This document shows, piece after piece, positions 54,501 to 61,481 of a stretch of 64,000 bases of DNA. This stretch comes from an uncultured Draconibacterium sp. (GTDB lineage: Bacteria; Bacteroidota; Bacteroidia; Bacteroidales; Prolixibacteraceae). The first letter of the stretch is position 1; every line of letters begins with the position of its first letter. Both the position numbers and the translations under genes were made by a program. The stretch lies in NCBI RefSeq assembly GCF_963677565.1, contig NZ_OY781981.1, positions 3,464,001 through 3,528,000 on the forward strand, written 5' to 3'. Below the pieces are notes generated by a model. The model was given only the letters and a program-made list of their open reading frames with translations, was not told where the DNA came from and ran no database searches.

Positions 54501-54925
54501 CGGCGAAAGCAACCTTTGCAAAATTGGAATCTTTTTCTGAGAATAAAGATGAAGGAATCAAGTATTTTTCCGGAACCGCTACTTATACCAATACCTTTCA
54601 AATTTCTGAGACAGACCTATCAGAAGGAGAACTATATCTTGATTTAGGAGCCGTTCAAAATCTGGCAGAAGTTACCTTGAACGGTAAAAATCTTGGGGTG
54701 ATTTGGAAAAAGCCATTTAGGCTCCGCCTAAAAGAAGCAGTTCAGCCTGGAAAAAACGAACTTGAGATTAAAGTAGTTAATCTATGGGTAAATCGTTTAA
54801 TTGGAGATGCACAGCCGGATGTTAGTGAGAAAATCACATACACAACAATGCCATTTTACCAGGCAAATTCACATTTATTGCCTTCCGGGTTATTAGGGCC
54901 GGTACAACTTGTAAGAACTTTATAG
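51572..54925 (+). CDS. GH106 alpha-L-rhamnosidase, lipoprotein (paralogue 4)
   Basis: A 1117-residue lipoprotein (lipobox LQSC, Cys26, followed by KPSDDQ). GH106 signatures are PRVWWHWMNGNVTKDG, AGSPGWSQTGGPWV, a SPEATGLEVDKL segment, TDSYETG, RYTEAHENG, ADIRESASVAHIYGQN and GLNRFVIHTSVHQP. A discoidin-like insertion is at about 230-345 (YVWIQFEFGQSQTVKSISL to AKYFRILFQNP), and a C-terminal sandwich ends in SGLLGPVQLVRTL. It belongs to the same lineage as the 9815 enzyme and, at the C-terminus, is almost the same as the fragment at 1-198. It lies between a GH3 and a GH78-like gene in locus B. Same general activity is expected; linkage unknown. Confidence 0.93.
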   Translation: MLSNRNMYYKWTLLLSLSLIVILQSCKPSDDQFRTDLEQNFLNPPNSSKPRVWWHWMNGNVTKDGIKKDLEWMHRNGIGGFQNFDAGMTTPQIVENRLVYMTPEWKESFAFATNLADSLNLEMAIAGSPGWSQTGGPWVEIKDGMKKLVWNEIRIEGGRIFEGVVPAPKATTGTFLNIPLQDELSAFSGGHNKAPEYYDDIAVIAWKLPKNDVDLADLNPKVTSSGGKFNLKQLTDGDLGTTNLLPVAKKEDYVWIQFEFGQSQTVKSISLVGGGTREQWGSLPPANTRKLQVSDNGVDFREICSLPLGGVDRQTISFPETTAKYFRILFQNPANTPNSGIAAMFGRVPEIKGIDIAEIILHPVTRINHSEEKAGFAAEFDLEEYPTPETTDFIEAKNIVDLTSKLKEDGTLEWDAPEGNWKIVRFGYSLTGKENHPASPEATGLEVDKLDARAVKDYFENYLGQYKDATGGLMGEKGLQYIITDSYETGNMTWTPAMAQEFEKRRGYSVIPWLPVLTGEIIESTGASEQFLWDWRKTISELIAENHYDQLTTILQQYGMKRYTEAHENGRLYIVDGMDVKRKAAVPMSAMWVPNGGGGSALPMAQADIRESASVAHIYGQNLVAAESLTAAGLNQNAWSYCPENLKPTADLELANGLNRFVIHTSVHQPVDDKIPGLGLMIFGQWFNRHETWAEQAKAWTDYLARSSYMLQQGKFVADVVYYYGEDNNITGLFGHQLPDIPKGYNFDFINPDALINLLAVEDHKLVTPSGMSYQILALDKNTKRMSLPVLRKLAQLADNGAIIVGSRPKYKAGLQGDVDEFNRLVDEIWKSGKENIHETESIQQVLTSLDLKPDFSYSSGNNTELLNVHRKLGDIDIYWVNNRSDQSESVQGTFRVEGKKPEIWQPETGEISEVSYLMKNGETTVSLNLKPNDAVFVVFAQPTNKSKLELPVVQERELFTVEGPWNVSFQPERGAPAKATFAKLESFSENKDEGIKYFSGTATYTNTFQISETDLSEGELYLDLGAVQNLAEVTLNGKNLGVIWKKPFRLRLKEAVQPGKNELEIKVVNLWVNRLIGDAQPDVSEKITYTTMPFYQANSHLLPSGLLGPVQLVRTL

Positions 54926-55003
54926 ACCTCATGAAAGTATTCTGAAAATGATTTGAAAATAGGTGCGCTTAAAATAAAATGTATCATTACTAAATTCCAT
55001 ATT

Positions 55004-57178
55004 ATGAGTTTGAAATTCAAAAAGATAATCCTCCTTTTATTTTCTTTTTTTTTGATTCTGGATCTTTCAGCCCAAACCTGGATTTGGTTTCCGGGCGATT
55101 ATGAAAACTGGTTGGGCAATCAAATGAACAACCGCAGAACGGAGCGCGGTGTAATGATGCCTGTTCAGTGGAAACTTGACGGTCATGAACCACTAATGAT
55201 TTTTACCAAAACTGTTGAATTGGATGAACCGGAAGAAATTGAAGTTTACGCAGAAGGAGAATATATTGTAACTGTTAACTGGCGTACAAAGTATCAGGGA
55301 ATTACTAACGGTGTTACAAAGGTTATTGTTCCTGCAGGGAAACATGAACTAAAAATCAAGGTAATTAATTATACCGATGTTCCGGCTCTTTTTGTTAAAG
55401 GAAAAACGATTAATTCTGATGAGAGTTGGATGGCGAGCCCTCTGGATTCGCGCTATCTTACAAAAAACATGAAACACCCTGATTCTCCTTCAGGCTACCA
55501 TATGAATGCCGGGTCAGGAAATCTGAATGACACCAATACTCCTCCCTCGAAGTTTAAATTACCAACCAAACCAATGGAATATGTGGAATCAAAAGAAATG
55601 GAAGAGGGAACACTCTTCGATTTTGGTAAAGAAACCTTTGGATTTGTGAAATTTCACAAGCTCTCGGGAACAGGAAAACTTACCCTTCAATATGGTGAAA
55701 CAGCAGAAGAAGCATTGGATGCCGAACATTGCGAAACCTTTGATATTATTGAAATTCCTAATGGTAAGTCTGATTATGTGATGCCTCGCTCGAATGCGTT
55801 GCGTTACATTTTTGTGGCTGCCGAAAATGCAGAATATGACGATGTTTCTCTGTTATACGAATACGCACCTGTTGAATACCGGGCAAGTTTTAAATGCAAC
55901 GATGAAGAGATAAATAAAATTTGGGAAGTTGGGCGATACACGCTTCAGCTAACAACCCGCGAAGTTTTTATTGATGGGATAAAACGTGATCGTTGGGCCT
56001 GGTCGGGCGATGCTTACCAGAGTTACCTCATGAACTATTACATGTTTTTCGATCTTGAAACGACAAAACGTACTATGTACACCCTACGTGGGGGCGATCC
56101 GGTGATGGTGCACCTGAATAACATTCTCGATTATTCTTTCTACTGGTTTATGGGGATTTACGATTACTACCTTTACACCGGCGATGTAGCTTTTCTGAAG
56201 CAGATTTACCCAAAAATGGAATCGCTGATGGATTTTGTATTGGATCGCAGAAACGAACGTGGACTGGTTGAAGGATTAGATGGCGACTGGGTTTATATCG
56301 ATTGGTTTGACCACGAAGTAGATATTACAGGCGAAGTGAGCTTTGAGCAGATTGTTTTCTGCAAAAGCCTGGAGACTATGGCACTTTGTTCAGATATCCT
56401 TGGAATTGACAGCGAAGCTCCAAAATACGAAGCTCTTGCAAAAGATGTTCGTTCAAAATTGAGTGATTTCTGGGACGATGATAAACAGGCTTTTGTTTTT
56501 AACCGAAAAGATGGTGTAAACAGCAAGCAGGTTACCAAACATGCCAATATGTTTGCCATTTTTTACAACTATGTAAATAACAAACAAAAGGAAAGCATAA
56601 AAGAATCTGTCATTCTAAATCCAGAGATTCCGGCTATTTCAACACCTTACATGCGATTTTACGAGTTAGAGGCCATGTGTTCGCTTAATGAACAGGAGTA
56701 TGTCTTATCACAAATAAAAGATTACTGGGGTGGAATGTTGAAACTGGGTGCCACTTCTTTCTGGGAAAAATATAATCCCGAACACGAAGGATTAGAGCAT
56801 TATGCTATGTATGGCCGCCCGTTTGGAAAAAGTTTGTGCCACGCCTGGGGAGCCAGCCCGGTGTATCTTCTGGGGAAATATTTTGTTGGTGTAAAACCTA
56901 CAAGACCGGGGTATGAGGAATTTGAGATTCGTCCGGTGCTGGGAGGCCTCGAATGGTTTGAAAGCAGCATTCCTACACCTAACGGCGATATAAAAGTTTA
57001 TGCTGATAAAAAAACAATAAAGGTAACAGCAACCGAAGGCAATGGTTCCTTGATATTTAAAAGCAAAATACAGCCTGAAGCTACTATTGGAGATATAGAG
57101 AAAATCGCGGAGAATGAATACCTTTTAAAGATCAATGGTGATGGAGAGAAAGTATCCATTGAATACCAGTCTTTATAA
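55004..57178 (+). CDS. Divergent GH78-like alpha-L-rhamnosidase
   Basis: About 724 residues from ATG 55004, which gives a standard signal peptide (MSLKFKKIILLLFSFFLILD, cleavage near LSAQ). The frame is open further upstream to a TTG at 54953, which is unlikely as a start. A beta-sandwich region (about 60-300, TLFDFGKETFGFVKF) precedes an (alpha/alpha)6 domain. The usual DCPQRxER motif is replaced by DGIKRDRWAWSGD with Asp324, Asp329 and Asp336, so an Asp stands where most GH78 enzymes have the catalytic Glu. ATSFWEKYNPEHEG and SLCHAWGASPVYLLGKY supply the probable base and the conserved segment. This variant recurs in Bacteroidota GH78-like proteins as far as I recall, but the specificity is uncertain. 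Confidence 0.82.
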   Translation: MSLKFKKIILLLFSFFLILDLSAQTWIWFPGDYENWLGNQMNNRRTERGVMMPVQWKLDGHEPLMIFTKTVELDEPEEIEVYAEGEYIVTVNWRTKYQGITNGVTKVIVPAGKHELKIKVINYTDVPALFVKGKTINSDESWMASPLDSRYLTKNMKHPDSPSGYHMNAGSGNLNDTNTPPSKFKLPTKPMEYVESKEMEEGTLFDFGKETFGFVKFHKLSGTGKLTLQYGETAEEALDAEHCETFDIIEIPNGKSDYVMPRSNALRYIFVAAENAEYDDVSLLYEYAPVEYRASFKCNDEEINKIWEVGRYTLQLTTREVFIDGIKRDRWAWSGDAYQSYLMNYYMFFDLETTKRTMYTLRGGDPVMVHLNNILDYSFYWFMGIYDYYLYTGDVAFLKQIYPKMESLMDFVLDRRNERGLVEGLDGDWVYIDWFDHEVDITGEVSFEQIVFCKSLETMALCSDILGIDSEAPKYEALAKDVRSKLSDFWDDDKQAFVFNRKDGVNSKQVTKHANMFAIFYNYVNNKQKESIKESVILNPEIPAISTPYMRFYELEAMCSLNEQEYVLSQIKDYWGGMLKLGATSFWEKYNPEHEGLEHYAMYGRPFGKSLCHAWGASPVYLLGKYFVGVKPTRPGYEEFEIRPVLGGLEWFESSIPTPNGDIKVYADKKTIKVTATEGNGSLIFKSKIQPEATIGDIEKIAENEYLLKINGDGEKVSIEYQSL

Positions 57179-57244
57179 TTTTATATCGACATTTCATAAC
57201 AGTGATAAGAGCCCATCCGGGAATAGTTTAGTTGAAGCAGATAT

Positions 57245-57275
57245 CAGGTACCTGAAATTTCAGGTGCCTGGTTTA
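57245..57275 (+). terminator. Terminator-like hairpin after the divergent GH78 gene
   Basis: CAGGTACCTG (57245-57254) pairs with CAGGTGCCTG (57261-57270) with one mismatch or wobble; the inner AAATTT can extend the stem. Followed by GTTTATCACTTTTC. Confidence 0.65.
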
Positions 57276-57353
57276 TCACTTTTCATTTTATTCGTTAGTA
57301 AACGATTCAACTTTTTATCAATAAATAATTGTAACTAATTAATAATAAAACAT

Positions 57354-59693
57354 ATGAATAAAATTACTAAAACAACAATTAAGAATTTTTCATTATTTGT
57401 CCTTTCAGTACTGCTGTTCAGCTGTGGAGCAAAATGGTCTGAGGAGCAAAAGGAAGGATTCAACCTGGTTTATAACCAGGGAGGTCAAACCCTGGGTTAT
57501 TCTCCATCTTCAGGAGTAAATATTATTGAAAATAAGGGTTTTGCTTTTAAGGACCTGAATAAAAACGGAGAGCTCGACAAGTATGAAGACTGGCGTTTAT
57601 CGTTTGATGAAAGAGCTCAGGATCTGGCGTCACAAATGTCGGTGGAGCAAATTGCCGGATTAATGCTTTACAGCGCTCATCAGTCTATTCCCGGCAGAAG
57701 TGGTGGCCGAAGAGGTTTTGGTGGGTCAACGTATAACGGGAAATCGCTGGAAGAAAGTGGTGCCGTATCGAGTGACCTCACCGATCAGCAAGTGAAATTC
57801 CTTACCGAAGACAATCTGCGTCACGTTTTGATTACTTCAGTAGAATCGCCTGCTGTAGCTGCAAAATGGAATAACAACATGCAGGCACTGGTTGAAAGCA
57901 TTGGTTTGGGAATTCCCGGAAACAACAGTTCCGATCCACGTCACCGTACTTCAGCGGATGCTGAATTCAATGAAGGAGCCGGTGGACAAATTTCAATGTG
58001 GCCAACCTCATTGGGAATGGCTGCAACTTTCGATCCTGAAGTGGTGAAAAAATTTGGGGATATCGCTGCAACAGAATATAGGGCACTTGGTATTGCAACG
58101 GCACTTTCTCCTCAGATAGACTTGGCATCTGAACCACGCTGGGGACGGTTTAGCGGAACATTCGGTGAAGACTCAAAACTTGATCGCGATATGGCTCGTG
58201 CCTATGTCGATGGATTCCAAACATCAGAAGGAGATGCTGAAATTGCAAGTGGCTGGGGCTACAACAGTGTAAATGCCATGGTGAAACATTGGCCCAGCGG
58301 CGGTCCTGAGGAAGGAGGACGTGATGCACATTTCAGTTACGGAAAATATGCCGTTTACCCGGGTGGTAACTTTGATGAGCATTTGATTCCTTTTACTGAA
58401 GGTGCTTTTAAACTTGAAGGTGCAACCGGAATGGCATCGGCAGTGATGCCATACTATACGATCTCATTTGGAATAGATAAGGAAAATGGAAAAAATGTTG
58501 GAAATAGTTACAGCAAATATATCATTAAGGATTTATTGAGAGGCAAGTACGGTTACGATGGTGTTTTATGCACCGATTGGGGTGTAACGAAAGATTACAA
58601 CAACATCACTTCCTTTGGTACAACACCGTGGGGAGCTGAAAATTTATCTGAAGCTGAAAGACATTACAAAATTATTATGGCCGGTGTTGACCAATTTGGC
58701 GGCAATAACGACATGGGCCCTGTAATTGAAGCTTATAACATGGGCGTGGAAGAACATGGTGAAGATTTTATGCGTAAACGTTTTGAAGAATCTGCAGTGC
58801 GTTTACTGAAAAATATCTTTCACACAGGTTTATTTGAAAATCCGTACCTGGAGATTGCTGAAACCGAAAAAATTGTTGGTAATGCTGAATTTATGGCTGC
58901 CGGTTACAAGGCACAGCTTAAATCGGTGGTGATGCTTAAAAACGTACAAAATAGCCTTCCGATAAAACCGGAGGCCAAAGTATATGTACCTCAAAAATAT
59001 TATGCAGCCAGCCAGGGGATGTTCGGATTTGGCGGCTCTGAGGCGAGATGGGATTACCCGGTCAGCCTTGATATCGTAAAAAAATATGCGCCGGTAACCG
59101 AAACTGCTGCTGAAGCCGATTATGCACTGGTGTTTATCGATAGTCCGAACGGCGGTAGTGGTTATAGTCCGGAAGATGTAAAGGCCGGTGGAAACGGTTA
59201 TGTGCCGATTAGTTTGCAGTATGGGAAGTATACAGCAACAAACGCCCGCGAAGTGAGTATTGCAGGCGGCGATCCATTGGAAGACTTTACCAACCGTTCG
59301 TACAAAGGAAAGACAACAACTGCAACAAACACCAGTGATCTTGACCTTGTTTTGGAAACAAAAAAAGCAATGGGAGAAAAACCGGTAATTGTAGTTGTGA
59401 ATGTGTCCAACCCAATGGTATTTACCGAAATTGAAAAGGCAGCCGATGCAATTATTGTAAGTTTTGGCATTCAGGATCAGGCAATAATGGACATTATTAG
59501 CGGAAAAGCAGAACCCTCGGGATTGCTACCGATGCAAATGCCGGCACATATGAAAACCGTTGAAGAACAATTTGAAGATGTTCCAAGAGATATGGATTGT
59601 TATGTTGATGCCGAGGGTAATATTTACGACTTTGCTTTTGGATTAAACTGGAGTGGAGTTATTAACGACGAACGAGTAACGAAGTACAAATAG
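57354..59693 (+). CDS. GH3 beta-glycosidase, lipoprotein (copy 2)
   Basis: A 779-residue lipoprotein (lipobox LFSC, Cys24). It has an intact EF-hand-like calcium loop at residues 67-78 (DLNKNGELDKYE) before the GH3 TIM barrel. Barrel motifs are EPRWGRFSGTFGED, MVKHWPSGGPEEGGRDAHF and VLCTDWG with nucleophile Asp408. The alpha/beta sandwich carries VVVNVSNPMVFTEIEKA and ends at FAFGLNWSGV; there is no FnIII domain. It shares the C-terminal segment EQFEDVPRDM and overall layout with the GH3 at 49026, so they are paralogues. It probably removes a non-reducing beta-linked sugar from the derhamnosylated product. It is the last plus-strand gene, followed by a strong terminator. Confidence 0.9.
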   Translation: MNKITKTTIKNFSLFVLSVLLFSCGAKWSEEQKEGFNLVYNQGGQTLGYSPSSGVNIIENKGFAFKDLNKNGELDKYEDWRLSFDERAQDLASQMSVEQIAGLMLYSAHQSIPGRSGGRRGFGGSTYNGKSLEESGAVSSDLTDQQVKFLTEDNLRHVLITSVESPAVAAKWNNNMQALVESIGLGIPGNNSSDPRHRTSADAEFNEGAGGQISMWPTSLGMAATFDPEVVKKFGDIAATEYRALGIATALSPQIDLASEPRWGRFSGTFGEDSKLDRDMARAYVDGFQTSEGDAEIASGWGYNSVNAMVKHWPSGGPEEGGRDAHFSYGKYAVYPGGNFDEHLIPFTEGAFKLEGATGMASAVMPYYTISFGIDKENGKNVGNSYSKYIIKDLLRGKYGYDGVLCTDWGVTKDYNNITSFGTTPWGAENLSEAERHYKIIMAGVDQFGGNNDMGPVIEAYNMGVEEHGEDFMRKRFEESAVRLLKNIFHTGLFENPYLEIAETEKIVGNAEFMAAGYKAQLKSVVMLKNVQNSLPIKPEAKVYVPQKYYAASQGMFGFGGSEARWDYPVSLDIVKKYAPVTETAAEADYALVFIDSPNGGSGYSPEDVKAGGNGYVPISLQYGKYTATNAREVSIAGGDPLEDFTNRSYKGKTTTATNTSDLDLVLETKKAMGEKPVIVVVNVSNPMVFTEIEKAADAIIVSFGIQDQAIMDIISGKAEPSGLLPMQMPAHMKTVEEQFEDVPRDMDCYVDAEGNIYDFAFGLNWSGVINDERVTKYK

Positions 59694-59713
59694 CTGCTGG
59701 TCAACCGTAAAAT

Positions 59714-59750
59714 AAAAAAGCAACAACCTAATTAAGATTGTTGCTTTTTT
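59714..59750. terminator. Bidirectional terminator between convergent units
   Basis: A 13-bp perfect stem AAAAAAGCAACAA (59714-59726) with TTGTTGCTTTTTT (59738-59750), with an A-run on one side and a T-run on the other. It can stop transcription on both strands. Confidence 0.88.
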
Positions 59751-59845
59751 GTGCGGAATAGAGGTGTGGTAAATGTTGTATAATGTGTTTGAAATTAATG
59801 GTTTGACTTGCCTTGCAGCAAGGTGTCTGTACACACAGCCTTATT

Positions 59846-59892
59846 AAAAAAAAGAGATTCGATCCATAGTGCTTAACAGAATGAACCGAATC
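59846..59892 (-). terminator. Terminator of the minus-strand oxidoreductase gene
   Basis: Read on the minus strand, GATTCGGTTCAT (59892-59881) pairs with ATGGATCGAATC (59867-59856) over 12 bp with two G-U pairs, followed by TCTTTTTTTT. It begins 22 bp after the stop codon. Confidence 0.8.
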
Positions 59893-59914
59893 CGTAAAAA
59901 TAAAAATTATCCTG

Positions 59915-61318
59915 TTATAGCTCTGCCGCCTTCAAGCCCTTAGTAGTAGTATAATATTTTACAATCATATTTGGTATCTCCCAATCGGGGAGTTTTCCAT
60001 CAATTAAATATTGTAGGTATTTTTCAGTTACCTGGCCAAAATGCGCTTCGTGCCCAACTTTGTACTTTTCAGGGATATTTATTTTCCACATTTTATCACC
60101 AATTTTTTTCACCGAAATGCCAGGGTAAGTTTCTGCTAATCCTGTTACTGCATTGTTCAGGCTGCCTGCAAATACCATCGGATCAGCATCGGTTGCTTCA
60201 ATATACAACTGTGGTTTATAACCTTCTTTTTCACCCTGGATAATCTCAAGGTTACACTTTGTTCCCCTCATAATGGAATAGTGGGTATCTCCTGCACCTT
60301 CAGGCGCTTCAAAGTTCCATACTACCGAAGCTTTGGCATGCACTCCTTTGAGCGTATAATTGATTTCTCCGTTAGAGTAAACTTTCAAAACATCGCCATC
60401 AACGTCTTTTTCCAGGTATTCCGGATAGTCATCAAGATAAGTCACCTTTTTAAACATTTCAGGAGTAAGATCAGTTGTCCAGCGCTTCGCCGAAACAATT
60501 TCAACATCTTCTTTCGATAATTTCACTTCAGGGAAAGCTTCCCACTGGATTAGGTCAACCAGGTGGGTGTTCACATCCACAATTCCTTCTCCTTGTTGTT
60601 CGGTATCGAAAAACCAGGCCGGACGTTTTAATGCTTTTCCCGACACATATTTAAAAAAGTGGTGAACACTCTCTTTGGTAATCGCCGGTTCTTCTTCACT
60701 TCCTTTCTGCAGCGTACCAAAAACTTCGGGCAGTTGAGATAACTCTCGTTGCAAAAGTGTTGTAATCTCGTGACGTTCAGTCATAATATCGTATAAAAGC
60801 ACACCTTTTTCTTTTGCAACTTGAAAAGCTTTTTCCAGTTTTGGAAATTCTTCAGGAGAAATAACCATTGGTTTGTCAGCCAGTACATTAATTCCAGCTT
60901 CAATTGTTTTATAAATGTAATCGGTTTTTTTTGCGTTGTTCCCAGCAGTAACCATTACATTACCGGGTTTCTCCCTAATCATTTTCTCAAAGAAATCATC
61001 ACCTTTGTAGACTTTTTCTTCCCAAGTGGTTGGATTTTGCTCTCGTGTGTTAAAGTCTTCAATACGTTTTAGATGATCAACTACATCTTCACCATTGGGT
61101 GCATAAACATTTACAACAGGATCAACTTGATCATACATGGTTTTTTGTAAAAGTGCGGCATGAAAATGCCCCGGATCTAGAGTAATAATTTTTACTTCGC
61201 CTTTTGCCCCGGTAAAAATGTTATTATCTTTTTCGGTTTCTGTTGATTTATGGCTTCCCCCGGTGCATGCCGAAAGTGCAAGAATGAATGCGGTTGACAG
61301 AATTGAAAGATGTTTCAT
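59915..61318 (-). CDS. Gfo/Idh/MocA-family oxidoreductase, predicted lipoprotein
   Basis: A 467-residue protein with a lipoprotein signal (LSAC, Cys18). An N-terminal Rossmann-type domain (VKIITLDPGHFHAALLQ, GNVMVTAGNNAKKTDYIY) contains LADKPMV, the variant of the EKP motif. A Gfo/Idh/MocA-type C-terminal domain follows, of the putative oxidoreductase C type (HHFFKYVSGKALKRPAWFF, VDVNTHLVDLIQWE). The nucleotide-binding loop is not a clean GxGxxG. An extracytoplasmic location is unusual for an NAD(P)-dependent enzyme; related exported proteins are thought to hold the cofactor tightly. Possible role: oxidation or 3-keto-type chemistry on a sugar or glycoside. It lies downstream of a DUF2264 gene on the same strand. 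Confidence 0.82.
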   Translation of the reverse strand: MKHLSILSTAFILALSACTGGSHKSTETEKDNNIFTGAKGEVKIITLDPGHFHAALLQKTMYDQVDPVVNVYAPNGEDVVDHLKRIEDFNTREQNPTTWEEKVYKGDDFFEKMIREKPGNVMVTAGNNAKKTDYIYKTIEAGINVLADKPMVISPEEFPKLEKAFQVAKEKGVLLYDIMTERHEITTLLQRELSQLPEVFGTLQKGSEEEPAITKESVHHFFKYVSGKALKRPAWFFDTEQQGEGIVDVNTHLVDLIQWEAFPEVKLSKEDVEIVSAKRWTTDLTPEMFKKVTYLDDYPEYLEKDVDGDVLKVYSNGEINYTLKGVHAKASVVWNFEAPEGAGDTHYSIMRGTKCNLEIIQGEKEGYKPQLYIEATDADPMVFAGSLNNAVTGLAETYPGISVKKIGDKMWKINIPEKYKVGHEAHFGQVTEKYLQYLIDGKLPDWEIPNMIVKYYTTTKGLKAAEL

Positions 61319-61481
61319 TTGTTGAAATATTTAGTGTTTATTTTATTTTTGCATCACAATCAAAATCTTGTTGCAAGTGCTTATAGTTTAAAGCAATTCG
61401 ACGTTGTATTAAAAAAAACAACCTCTAATGCATCTATCTCAATCAAAAATATACCGTAAGGGGATGACAAGTATAATATTC

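Noticed and set aside
442..59693. Ulvan or pectin utilisation locus
   Set aside because: Rhamnosidases fit, but no polysaccharide lyase, sulfatase, GH105 or GH28 is present in either locus.
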